From an uncultured Corynebacterium sp. (GTDB lineage: Bacteria > Actinomycetota > Actinomycetes > Mycobacteriales > Mycobacteriaceae), in contig NZ_CALUAK010000118.1 of the NCBI RefSeq assembly GCF_943914015.1, positions 1 to 6,329 on the forward strand: 6,329 bases of DNA, given 5' to 3'. The position numbers and the translations under genes were made by a program. The notes below the pieces were generated by a model. The model did not search any database, was not told where the DNA came from, and was given only the letters and a program-made list of their open reading frames with translations. Of this stretch, positions 1-5,832 are shown piece by piece (the first letter of the stretch is position 1; each line of letters begins with the position of its first letter).

Positions 1-48
1 GAGCTCTGCCAGTTCCCGCATCAGGGAGTAGTTTATTCGCCATGAGAG

Positions 49-82
49 TTGTTGACATGTACACTAGGTGACATGTCAACCA
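49..82. promoter_or_regulatory. Inverted-repeat operator candidate, RosR/MarR-like
   Basis: A perfect 10-bp inverted repeat (GTTGACATGT at 51-60 and ACATGTCAAC at 71-80) flanks a 10-bp spacer with a CTAG centre. It covers the ATG at 73 of the dioxygenase pseudogene. The RosR consensus of C. glutamicum as I remember it is TTGTTGAYRYRTCAACWA. Against that, 49-66 matches 16 of 18 positions and 65-82 matches 15 of 18, so there may be two overlapping boxes. RosR is a MarR-type, thiol-redox repressor of flavin reductase and monooxygenase genes, which suits a gene for aromatic or quinone chemistry. The repeat is seen directly; the regulator is inferred. Confidence 0.55.
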
Positions 83-812
83 ATTTGGAATCGAAAGCAC
101 GCGCCCTGTTTGTGGGGCACGGATCTCCCATGAACGCCATACAGAAGAACAACTTCACGGAAACGTGGAGAAAGATAGGCGAGCGCGTCGGCGCACCCAA
201 GGCGATTATCACCGTGTCCGCACACTGGTACACACACGGTACCTACGTGACAGCAATGGAAGACCCGAAAACGATCCATGATTTTTGGGGCTTCCCGCCC
301 CCGGCTCGCCGAAGGTAGCGGGGGAGGTCGTGGAGGCAGCCAAACCCATCTGCGTAGAAAAGGACACACAGTGGGGACTCGACCACGGCACGTGGAGTGT
401 CTTGAGGCACATGTTCCCCCACGCGGACATTCCCGTTATCCAGGTTTCCGTCAACGCCGACGAACCCGTTGATTACCACATTGAACTGGGCAAAAACTGG
501 CCAATATTCCCGGCACCCTGCTTGTCGGATCGGGCAACGTTGTGCACAATCTTTCCGCCGTGGATTGGCACAACGAGGCGGGCTTTGGCTGGGCGGATCG
601 CTTTGACGAGAAGGCCGCAGAGCTCATTAGCGATGAACCCACCAATATGACCCAGCTGTACGGCGACCCCGATTTCGCCCGGGCTGTCCCCCCTCCGGAT
701 CATTTCCTCCCGCTGGCATATTTCGCCTGTGCCGCAGAAGGTAAGGATATCTCCATCTTTAACCGCGCGCACGCTCGGGTCCCTGTCCAAGACGGGGTAC
801 ATGCTCGAATAG
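73..812 (+). pseudogene. DODA/YgiD-type extradiol dioxygenase (LigB superfamily), three frameshifts
   Basis: The family uses a metal to open catechol-type rings; E. coli YgiD is a zinc-dependent DOPA 4,5-dioxygenase. All four metal-ligand histidines survive, but in different frames. FVGHGSPMN (H16) and TVSAHW (H51) lie in the frame from ATG 73. SGNVVHNL and PDHFLPL lie in a second frame (about 497-770). The middle piece, PAPGSP to IELGK (about 294-496), is in a third. The frame breaks are at about 297, where some 22-25 nt (the usual 'xxLYxxxY' stretch) is missing; at the A5 run 492-496, where one A is missing; and in the CGCGCG tract near 765-770, where two bases are missing. Past the last break the natural ending GSLSKTGYMLE reaches TAG at 810-812. 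Restored, it would be about 255 residues, the normal family size. ATG 73 was chosen because the conserved N-terminus begins just after it. The only SD-like AGGTG sits 2 nt upstream. Confidence 0.85.
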
Positions 813-818
813 GCATAG

Positions 819-855
819 AAAAAGGGAGAGCTCAGCATTGAGCTCTCCCTTTTTT
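819..855. terminator. Bidirectional Rho-independent terminator
   Basis: A 16-bp perfect stem (819-834 with 839-854) closes a GCAT loop at 835-838. Its core is GGGAGAGCTCA/TGAGCTCTCCC. The outer stem is A5 on the left and part of a T6 run (850-855) on the right, so U-tracts form in both directions. It lies 6 nt after the dioxygenase stop and 5 nt beyond the rbpA stop, ending both convergent transcripts. Confidence 0.92.
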
Positions 856-860
856 ACTCT

Positions 861-1247
861 TTAGGAGTTCTTCTTGGCTTCTTCTTCCTTTTGCTGCTTG
901 AGCAGCTTAGCTGCGTGACGGCGACGTTTGCGCAGTGCGTCGACGCGCTCGTCGAGAAGCTCCTGGAGCTCCTCCATGGAACGACGCTCGCAGAGCATGT
1001 CCCAGTGGGTCCGCGGGGGCTTCGTCGGCTTCGATTCCATACCCTCGCCTTCCACGAGGTTACCGATCTTACCGTTCTTGCACAGCCATTCCTGCGGGAT
1101 TTCTGCGTCGTCGGCGAAGGGGACCTCGAAGATCTCGTTATCCTCCGTGCGGTACTTCACCATCTGACGCGGCGCGAGATCATGATCGCGGTCAGTTTCG
1201 TAGCTGACGGCGCCCATTCGACTGCCGCGCAGTACCCGATCTGCCAT
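861..1247 (-). CDS. rbpA: RNA polymerase-binding protein RbpA
   Basis: This 128-residue protein is an actinobacterial transcription factor that binds the primary sigma factor and core RNA polymerase and stabilises the open promoter complex. The N-terminal tail MADRVLRGSR, the core domain (about 25-70, with DLAPRQ, FEVPFADDAEIP and WLCKNG), the basic linker (72-79, KPTKPPR) and the sigma-interaction domain (HWDMLCERRSMEEL, 81-94) are all present. From memory, mycobacterial R79, R88 and R89 contact DNA or sigma, and arginines occupy the same numbers here. The C-terminus runs about 17 residues past the 111-residue mycobacterial protein as a Lys/Glu-rich tail (KLLKQQKEEEAKKNS). ATG 1247 was chosen because it gives the canonical MADRVLRGSR start; a GGGAAG lies roughly 10 nt upstream. 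An upstream in-frame extension to 1295 has no family support. In Streptomyces the orthologue is under SigR, but no convincing SigR/SigH-type promoter was seen here. Confidence 0.97.
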   Translation of the reverse strand: MADRVLRGSRMGAVSYETDRDHDLAPRQMVKYRTEDNEIFEVPFADDAEIPQEWLCKNGKIGNLVEGEGMESKPTKPPRTHWDMLCERRSMEELQELLDERVDALRKRRRHAAKLLKQQKEEEAKKNS

Positions 1248-1284
1248 GTAGCTGCAACTTCCCTTCGTAACGTGTCTGAATTTT

Positions 1285-1307
1285 CTACTCCACACGAAGT
1301 GGGGTAG
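1285..1307 (-). promoter_or_regulatory. Hairpin in the rbpA 5' leader
   Basis: CTACTCCAC (1285-1293) and GTGGGGTAG (1299-1307) form a 9-position stem with one T/G pair and a 5-nt loop. If rbpA transcription starts near 1315, as the TATAAT at 1327-1322 predicts, this hairpin sits about 8 nt from the 5' end of a leader of some 68 nt. It could be a stabilising 5' stem-loop in RNA or a dyad operator in DNA; the sequence does not say which. Confidence 0.4.
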
Positions 1308-1321
1308 TGACGTATCAAACC

Positions 1322-1329
1322 ATTATAAC
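1322..1329. promoter_or_regulatory. Overlapping divergent -10 boxes for rbpA and the 1336-2583 genes
   Basis: On the minus strand 1327-1322 reads TATAAT, a perfect -10 box, predicting an rbpA start near 1315. On the plus strand 1324-1329 reads TATAAC, with its 3' end 6 nt before the ATG at 1336. That is the geometry of a leaderless transcript, which is common in corynebacteria. No clear -35 hexamer is visible on either side. Two polymerases could not occupy these boxes together. Confidence 0.5.
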
Positions 1330-1335
1330 GTACGG

Positions 1336-1701
1336 ATGCTCTTGTGGCCTATGGTGTTAAGCGTGAACGCGTCCCACAAAGCCAAAAAGCAACCGACATG
1401 CGCATGGTGCGGCAAGTCCATTGAGGCCGGCACCCGTGGCCGTCGCCGCAAGTACTGTAGCCAAGCCTGCCGTCAGCGCGCTTACGAACAAAGAAACAAC
1501 CTGGCCAACACAAATATTCCCATCGAAGCCGTCGTGCTTACACCGGAGCAAGCCGAACAGCTCAAAGACCAGCTCTTTGAGGTGCGATGCGCAGCCGAGG
1601 ACATCCGCGAAGCCATAAAGGATGGAGCCAGCGCAGAAGAGATTTCTGAGCTTATCGACGAACTGGTTACCCTAACTCGGGTTACGGAGAAACTACGGTA
1701 A
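1336..1701 (+). CDS. Small zinc-ribbon-like protein with CxxC...CxxxC motif
   Basis: This 121-residue protein has no function I recognise. C22-A-W-C25-G-K, a basic GRRRKY stretch and C41-SQA-C45-RQRAYEQR form a C-x2-C-x15-C-x3-C metal-binding pattern common in short actinobacterial proteins. Such motifs often bind one zinc and may contact nucleic acid or a partner protein. The C-terminal half (66-121) is acidic and helical (EQAEQLKDQLFEV, AEEISELIDELV), probably a coiled coil or dimerisation region. It is divergent from rbpA and 13 nt upstream of the YceI gene, so probably first in a three-gene operon. The start is uncertain. ATG 1336 has no Shine-Dalgarno site but fits a leaderless start after the TATAAC box. 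ATG 1351 and GTG 1363 (a 112-residue product with a weak GGTG upstream) are alternatives and would remove a hydrophobic leader that looks unlike the rest. Confidence 0.8.
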   Translation: MLLWPMVLSVNASHKAKKQPTCAWCGKSIEAGTRGRRRKYCSQACRQRAYEQRNNLANTNIPIEAVVLTPEQAEQLKDQLFEVRCAAEDIREAIKDGASAEEISELIDELVTLTRVTEKLR

Positions 1702-1714
1702 ACTAATCGACATT

Positions 1715-2410
1715 ATGCGTCGCAGGAAAATACCTCTTATCGTTCCCATCGCCATCGTCCTCATCATCGTCGTCACCATCGCCGGTGTGGGGCCGATGGT
1801 GTACAAGGCGTTTAGCTCCCGCGGAGTAAAGACCGAGGGTATCAACAACACCGGCGTAACCAGTGCATCGACGGATCTCAACGGCACGTGGACAGTCGTT
1901 CCCGGCCCAGATAAGAACCATTCGTCCGTAGGGTTCACCTTCTACGAGTTGCTTCCCAACGAGAAGAAGTACACGTCCGGCTCAACCCGCGGCGTTGACG
2001 GCACCGTGGAGGTACAAAACGACACGCTCGTTTCCGGCGACATCATCGCAGACCTGACAACGTTGCGCACGGATGTCCAAGACCGCGATGTAAGCATCCG
2101 CCTCAAGCTGCTTCATACGGATGAGTTCCCGGAGGCAACATTCACCACCAACGAATCCGTCAATCTCAGCGGACTTCCCGCAGACGGATCTGTGGGACAG
2201 GTCACCATTCCCGGTGAGCTCACCGTTCACGGCCACACCAATCATGTGGAGCCCGTTTTCGACGTCATCCGCAGCGGCGAGCAGATCACCATCGCCTCGA
2301 CGCTTGAGATCAACCGCCTTGACTACGGAGTGAAACCGCCAGAGTTTGTCGCAGCCCTCATTAACGAAGAAGGCGAAGTAAACATCCGACTGACATTCGA
2401 GAAGGAGTAG
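1715..2410 (+). CDS. Membrane-anchored YceI-family lipid-binding protein
   Basis: This 231-residue protein begins with MRRRK and a single hydrophobic helix (about 7-30). A linker to about 53 follows, then a YceI domain (53-230) outside the membrane. YceI domains are lipocalin-like barrels; structurally studied members bind polyisoprenoid-type lipids. Visible hallmarks are GTWTVVPGPDKNHSSVGFTF (57-76), RGVDGTVEV (92-100), TDVQDRDVSIRLKLL (119-133), FPEATF (138-143), GELTVHGHT (167-175) and LEINRLDYGVK (197-207). There is no lipobox cysteine, so it is likely an uncleaved signal anchor. ATG 1715 lacks a Shine-Dalgarno site. A TAAACT at 1699-1704 is a possible internal -10 for a near-leaderless transcript, but this is weak. 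The stop overlaps the region holding the next gene's ribosome site. An envelope lipid or quinone carrier role is inferred from the family only. Confidence 0.92.
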   Translation: MRRRKIPLIVPIAIVLIIVVTIAGVGPMVYKAFSSRGVKTEGINNTGVTSASTDLNGTWTVVPGPDKNHSSVGFTFYELLPNEKKYTSGSTRGVDGTVEVQNDTLVSGDIIADLTTLRTDVQDRDVSIRLKLLHTDEFPEATFTTNESVNLSGLPADGSVGQVTIPGELTVHGHTNHVEPVFDVIRSGEQITIASTLEINRLDYGVKPPEFVAALINEEGEVNIRLTFEKE

Positions 2411-2412
2411 TC

Positions 2413-2583
2413 ATGCTCGCACAGCGGATGCTGCCGTTCATCTGGCTGCGCCTTGTTGTCCTCATCGGGTTTACTATTTTCGTCGCAACCAAGTCGATGT
2501 GGCTCATCACGCTCATCGCTGTGGCTTTAACGGGGTGGACCATCTTCCAATTGGCATATACATACCGTAATTCGTCACAGTGA
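2413..2583 (+). CDS. 56-residue membrane protein with two predicted helices
   Basis: The product starts MLAQRMLPFIWLRLVVLIGF and ends YRNSSQ. It has two hydrophobic stretches (about 8-25 and 29-49) split by a short ATKSMW turn and a polar tail. AAGGAG at 2402-2407 lies 5 nt before ATG 2413 and inside the end of the YceI gene, whose stop is at 2408-2410. Translation is therefore probably coupled, and the two proteins may act at the same membrane. I do not recognise the family. A good ribosome site, the 2-nt spacing and the clean membrane topology support a real gene despite its small size. Confidence 0.75.
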   Translation: MLAQRMLPFIWLRLVVLIGFTIFVATKSMWLITLIAVALTGWTIFQLAYTYRNSSQ

Positions 2584-2691
2584 CGCAATAAAGACGTATA
2601 GCTGCATGGTCAAAATGGGGGATTTCTTGCCGCTAAAGGTGAATTCCAGTGCCTTCGTAGCGCCTCGGCGATTCACAAGGATTGCACGATG

Positions 2692-2714
2692 GCGTCCATA
2701 CATTAAATGGACGC
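2692..2714. repeat. Inverted repeat / hairpin
   Basis: GCGTCCAT (2692-2699) and ATGGACGC (2707-2714) form a perfect 8-bp stem around ACATTAA. It is 109 nt past the stop of the small membrane protein. Neither strand has a following T-run, so it is at best a Rho-assisted or mRNA 3'-end structure. Confidence 0.45.
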
Positions 2715-2830
2715 ACGTGCGCCACTAGAGAACCGTATGGGAAGATAAACAGGGAAGAAAAACGTCCCGCGTCGATCGGGAGAAGAAGGACAGAAAAGCA
2801 TCCGCGTCGGTGGAGACAAAACGCCACCCC

Positions 2831-2857
2831 GGATAATTGTCCGATAATGTACATTAT
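2831..2857. promoter_or_regulatory. Two adjacent palindromes, operator-like
   Basis: ATAATGTACATTAT (2844-2857) is a perfect 14-bp palindrome. Immediately left, GGATAATTGTCC (2831-2842) is palindromic except for one symmetric position. They lie 27-53 nt past the inferred stop of the transporter gene, an unusual site for an operator. No regulator can be named. Confidence 0.4.
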
Positions 2858-2872
2858 GTCATTTAAGACAAC

Positions 2873-2893
2873 CGCGGCGTGGGCTACGCCGCG
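2873..2893 (-). terminator. GC-rich hairpin over the transporter stop codon
   Basis: CGCGGCGT (2873-2880) pairs perfectly with ACGCCGCG (2886-2893) around GGGCT. The inferred TAG of the transporter (2886-2884 on the minus strand) falls at the stem base and loop. Downstream on the minus strand is GGTTGTCTTAAATG, only a weak U-tract, so termination may be inefficient. Confidence 0.45.
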
Positions 2894-3640
2894 AACTGGT
2901 CGTGCCCCAGCTTCGCAGACATCACCACCACCACCAAGACAAGGATGAGGATGCGGAGCATCCCTGCCCCCCTTGGCTAGAACCATTCGTGCCCCGATTT
3001 GGGCACCGATAACATTCGCGACAGCGAGCGCAAGTCCCAATCCCCAGTAGATCTCCCCGTGGAGTGAAAACACGACAAGCGCTCCCAGGTTTGTAAACGT
3101 ATTGGCAATCTTGGCCCAGGCGGCGTTTTCCAAAAAGTCTCCGCCCCGAATACTCGTGAACGCCATGATGAAGAACACACCCGTGCCGGGACCCATAGCA
3201 CCGTCGTAGATGCCGATGGCGAGCACAGCTGCACATACGGCCAAAATCCGCGACGTGGTGACACTGTTACGCTTACTTGATTGGCCAAAAGATGGCTTGA
3301 GCAGGACGTATGTACCGACCAGGACTAACAGTACGGCGATAATCGGGCGCATCACCTGCTTATCTACATTGCTGGCCACGAGAGCACCGAGCCCCGCGCC
3401 GATGAGGGCCAACGGCGCGTAGCGAATGGACCGCCTCGCAGATTCAACCATGCGCCCGAGGGTAACGGCCGCGCTCCCCGTCCCCACGATCGCCGCGACC
3501 TTGTTAACACCGAGAGCTTCCGCATTGGAAAACTGCGGGTTGCAAATGAGGATGAGAGGCAGAAGGATGAGCCCACCACCACCGATGAGGGCGTCGATAA
3601 GCCCAGCGATGAGCGAACCGACGAGCATAACAGCAATCAT
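2884..3640 (-). pseudogene. YfcA-like TSUP (TauE/SafE) transporter, one frameshift near the 3' end
   Basis: TSUP proteins are multi-helix inner-membrane permeases, mostly for organosulfur or sulfite-type anions; the substrate here is unknown. Family signatures are GLIDALIGGGGLILLP (13-28), EALGVNKVAA (41-50), YDGAMGPGTGVFF (145-157) and AWAKIANTFTNLGAL (174-188). The frame runs well to residue 223 (IGARMVLAKG), then breaks at a six-base homopolymer (C6 on the plus strand, 2967-2972). Removing one base gives MLRILILVLVVVMSAKLG, the expected last helix, ending DQFAA and TAG at 2886-2884, about 251 residues in all. Unrepaired, the product would continue out of frame to 2633 (335 residues) with a non-membrane tail. 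ATG 3640 was chosen over TTG 3661; GGAAAG lies about 11 nt upstream. It follows the tpx terminator, so it needs its own promoter, which I cannot place. A sequencing error is a real alternative to a mutation. Confidence 0.85.
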
Positions 3641-3662
3641 GGGCGAGGACACTTTCCACAAT

Positions 3663-3691
3663 AAAAAACGGCCGCGGGGAATCCGCGACCG
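3663..3691 (-). terminator. Rho-independent terminator of tpx
   Basis: On the minus strand CGGTCGCGG (3691-3683) pairs with CCGCGGCCG (3677-3669), with one T/G wobble, around a 5-nt loop. Six T residues follow (3668-3663). The stem begins about 20 nt after the tpx stop and ends 22 nt before the transporter ATG, insulating that gene from the tpx transcript. Confidence 0.9.
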
Positions 3692-3711
3692 CCAATTTTA
3701 CTTCCTACTGC

Positions 3712-4209
3712 CTATGCGAGGCTAGCAAGAGCCTCCTCATAGTTCGGCTCCTCGCCGATCTCCGGAACGAGCTGCGTGTAGATAACCTTTCCTTCTGCGT
3801 CAGCGACGACAACAGCGCGCGCCAAAAGGCCAGCGAGCGGACCGCTCACCTGCTCGATGCCCAGCTTCTCGCCGAAGCCGTGGCGGAAATCAGAAGCGGT
3901 GACGACGTTGTCCAGGCCCTCGGCCGCGCAGAAACGCTCGAGCGCGAACGGCAGATCACGGGACACGCACAGCACGGCGGTGTTATCCAGTAAGGATGCC
4001 TTCTCATTAAAGGTTCGCACGGACTGCGCGCACACGCCCGTATCTACCGAGGGGAAGATGTTGATGACCAGGTTCTTGCCGGCAAAATCTGCGGGCGTGA
4101 GGTCCGACAGGTCACCAGCAACAACGGTAAAGTCTGGAAGCTTGTCACCGACTGCCGGAAGCTCGCCGGAGGTAATTACTGCATTTCCTTGAAAAGTTAC
4201 TTCAGCCAT
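3712..4209 (-). CDS. tpx: Thiol peroxidase Tpx (atypical 2-Cys peroxiredoxin)
   Basis: This 165-residue cytoplasmic enzyme reduces hydrogen and alkyl peroxides using thioredoxin-type electrons. The fold signatures are complete: [11 protein letters not shown] (20-30), [20 protein letters not shown] (48-67) with peroxidatic C60 preceded by T57, and [15 protein letters not shown] (80-94) with resolving C94. C81 corresponds to the third cysteine of E. coli Tpx. The later [14 protein letters not shown] (105-118) and [10 protein letters not shown] (128-137) segments also match the family. ATG 4209 gives the usual MAEVTFQGN start; upstream codons to 4263 have no family support. The ribosome site is poor, with only GGGGTGC directly before the ATG. 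The start is 22 nt past the stop of the CFA-like gene on the same strand with no terminator between, so co-transcription is likely. A strong terminator follows. Confidence 0.97.
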   Translation of the reverse strand: MAEVTFQGNAVITSGELPAVGDKLPDFTVVAGDLSDLTPADFAGKNLVINIFPSVDTGVCAQSVRTFNEKASLLDNTAVLCVSRDLPFALERFCAAEGLDNVVTASDFRHGFGEKLGIEQVSGPLAGLLARAVVVADAEGKVIYTQLVPEIGEEPNYEEALASLA

Positions 4210-4231
4210 GCACCCCAATGTAGAGGAATAT

Positions 4232-5440
4232 TTACCGACCCGCCACGATCTGGCGCACACCAATCATCTCGCAGGAGGCAAGTGCAGCAATTCCCGCCAG
4301 GGTAAAGCGGAAAAGATTCCGGTAGCAGGAGTCGAATCCTAAAGCGCCGGCTTCTGACTCTGCGTTGTCAAAGTTGCCGTAGAAGATCCGGAAACTCGGC
4401 GCAACATGGGTATCGATCACCGTCGTGGAGCGCACGGGAAGTCCACTTCCACGTGCGACGAGGGTGCCAAGCCGCGTGGCTTCCGGCAACCGCAACGTGG
4501 GAGCTAGATACCGCCGGGTGGCCTGCAGAACATGGTCAATGATGGCGTGGTCACCCGTGCGCACAAGCGCCCCGATACCTATCGAACCGGCAGGCGACAA
4601 GTTGCCACTTCCCCACCGTAAAAACGAGGAGAACTCCGCCTCCGGCAATACATTGGCGTAATCGTTACTGACGATCGCCGTGTACCTGCGGCCACGGTTT
4701 TTCTCCGCTGGGATCGGGAAGGGCGTTCGCGACACGGCCACACCCGCGATTTTTGCCGCACGAACCTTTTCCACATTGAGAGCATCCGCACTCACATACT
4801 CAACACGCGCCCCCATTTCTGCGGCAACTTCGCTGAGTGCGGCGCCGTTGTACCCAAATTCGCCGACGAGGTCACCACTGCGCAGGTCAATGTCCGCACA
4901 CAAGATGGCAAAAGCTCGTTGCTGCGCCTCAACAATATCTGCCGGTACAACATCTCCTGGTGCTGAATAGGTGCGGATAGACGCTCCTGGCTGTGGCCGT
5001 GTCACGGTAGGAATGCCCGTGTTAAAGATCCCTGTTTGCAGGGATGCGTGTTCTCCTGCTGCAAGCCGACGAAGATCCGGAGGAATCCCCAAAGCATCGT
5101 CATTTTCGGCAGACGCACGCAGCTTCTTCTTTGGTAGGTAGGCCACGCTAATGAGCCGGCGGATAACGGTCGGGAGATCGCTGGCGTGCCACTCCCCAGC
5201 CATGTAAGACTCCCCTAGGCCGAGCCATCCGGATTCGGCGAGTCGATAAAACAGGGCGTCGGATTCGACCGTGAAATCGGCACCGGTCCCCAGGCTGATG
5301 CCCGCTTCATTGCATACGTCAGCAAAGCGAGCCTCCTCTCGGCGCGCATGGGAACGGCTGAACAACCCGCCGGTAGGAACAGAAGCCACCGCGGGCCACA
5401 GATCGGGGTCTACATGCGAAAGATGTTCTGGAGTGCTCAT
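4232..5440 (-). CDS. Divergent cyclopropane-fatty-acid synthase / UfaA1-like protein
   Basis: This 402-residue protein has the layout of CFA synthases, SAM-dependent enzymes that methylate unsaturated acyl chains in phospholipids. The N-terminal [14 protein letters not shown] (77-90) and the C-terminal [24 protein letters not shown] with IGVRQIV (365-400) match the family well, but the catalytic middle does not. The usual SAM loop (E/D-x-G-C-G-W-G) reads GEFGYNG (193-199). The YSCAY motif with the catalytic-site cysteine reads YSAPGD (158-163). The expected 'FEHVG' after the VS strand reads NDYANVL (259-265), and the later histidine is absent. It may be inactive or have a new role. AGGAG touches the first of two adjacent ATGs (5443) and lies 3 nt before the second (5440), so I chose 5440. 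It is probably co-transcribed with tpx. No DNA-level lesion is seen, so it is a diverged protein and not a pseudogene. Confidence 0.85.
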   Translation of the reverse strand: MSTPEHLSHVDPDLWPAVASVPTGGLFSRSHARREEARFADVCNEAGISLGTGADFTVESDALFYRLAESGWLGLGESYMAGEWHASDLPTVIRRLISVAYLPKKKLRASAENDDALGIPPDLRRLAAGEHASLQTGIFNTGIPTVTRPQPGASIRTYSAPGDVVPADIVEAQQRAFAILCADIDLRSGDLVGEFGYNGAALSEVAAEMGARVEYVSADALNVEKVRAAKIAGVAVSRTPFPIPAEKNRGRRYTAIVSNDYANVLPEAEFSSFLRWGSGNLSPAGSIGIGALVRTGDHAIIDHVLQATRRYLAPTLRLPEATRLGTLVARGSGLPVRSTTVIDTHVAPSFRIFYGNFDNAESEAGALGFDSCYRNLFRFTLAGIAALASCEMIGVRQIVAGR

Positions 5441-5446
5441 CATCTC

Positions 5447-5656
5447 CTATCTTTGCAAAAATCCATGTTCTCCATGTTCATGACACACCTTGTGCGTCTC
5501 CAGGTGGGGATCTGGGTTCACCCACAAACAAAAGTTGAATGTGGGATTGTCGCGTATAAATATTCCTCCCCAAACATCAGACCCCTGATAGATTAGGTGA
5601 GGCAAATAAAACCGCGAAAGCGGATAGTCTCCACGGACTGCGCTCGGGTCGGCCAT
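5447..5656 (-). CDS. Candidate small protein upstream of the CFA-like gene
   Basis: Reading from ATG 5656 gives 69 residues starting MADPSAVRGDYPLSRFYLPH; ATG 5668 would add four. The product is rich in aromatic residues and histidine and ends in a His/Cys-rich stretch (HLETHKVCHEHGEHGF), part of which comes from a tandem 9-bp repeat. No family is recognised. In favour: its TAG overlaps the TAGGAG ribosome site of the CFA-like gene, as in coupled genes, and TATATA at 5678-5673 is a possible -10 just upstream. Against: it is short, the ribosome site is weak (GGAAAA), and the base composition differs from the neighbouring genes. It may be chance. Confidence 0.27.
   Translation of the reverse strand: MADPSAVRGDYPLSRFYLPHLIYQGSDVWGGIFIRDNPTFNFCLWVNPDPHLETHKVCHEHGEHGFLQR
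5462..5479. repeat. Tandem 9-bp duplication
   Basis: TCCATGTTC occurs twice back to back (5462-5470 and 5471-5479). It lies in the leader of the CFA-like gene, or, if the small upstream frame is real, encodes its repeated Glu-His-Gly. Confidence 0.75.
5593..5611. promoter_or_regulatory. DtxR-box-like sequence
   Basis: TTAGGTGAGGCAAATAAAA matches 14 of 19 positions of the DtxR iron-regulator consensus TWAGGTTAGSCTAACCTWA, with the left half nearly perfect and the right half poor. A possible minus-strand -10 (TAATCT, 5595-5590) overlaps it. Its distance to the CFA-like start is about 150 nt. Confidence 0.25.
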
Positions 5657-5722
5657 ACAATTTTCCATACCTTATATACAGAACCTCTCCATGACGTACC
5701 GAATGTGCAGTACATCCGGCAT

Positions 5723-5736
5723 AATGGTCGACCATT
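5723..5736. promoter_or_regulatory. Perfect 14-bp palindrome, operator-like
   Basis: AATGGTCGACCATT is self-complementary. It lies 45-58 nt upstream of the minus-strand TATATA box (5678-5673), where a regulator of leftward transcription could bind. No regulator is identified. Confidence 0.4.
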
Positions 5737-5832
5737 GACCTACCACCCCACCTAGTTTCTAAGTACAAAGTATATCTATTTCTATAACATGACCTGGATT
5801 TATCTTCGCGTACGAAGTCGCCACACATGTCT

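Larger units (their letters stand above)
2584..2883. other. Gene-poor region between convergent transcription units
   Basis: I see no convincing gene on either strand. The leftward reading frame that crosses it is only the out-of-frame run-on of the shifted transporter gene and has a low-complexity, non-membrane composition. The region contains the hairpin at 2692-2714 and the palindromes at 2831-2857. No clear U-tract terminator for the rightward three-gene unit is present. Confidence 0.6.

Noticed and set aside
52..80. TTGACA at 52-57 as a -35 promoter element
   Set aside because: There is no -10 box at 16-18 bp, and the hexamer is part of the inverted repeat, better explained as an operator half-site.
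1270..1295. SigR/SigH-type promoter (GGAGT...GTT) upstream of rbpA
   Set aside because: Expected because Streptomyces rbpA is SigR-controlled, but the spacing is about 15 nt and the -35 is imperfect, while a perfect TATAAT is nearby.
891..1307. Long plus-strand reading frame opposite rbpA
   Set aside because: It is the antisense shadow of a highly conserved gene, has no family features and no ribosome site.
2633..2883. Extension of the transporter frame to 2633
   Set aside because: It arises only after the frameshift; the residues are non-hydrophobic and unlike the family, while the other frame gives the expected last helix and stop at 2884.
4680..4970. Plus-strand reading frame opposite the CFA-like gene
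   Set aside because: Arg/Ser/Ala-rich composition is typical of a shadow of a GC-richer gene, and there is no start signal.
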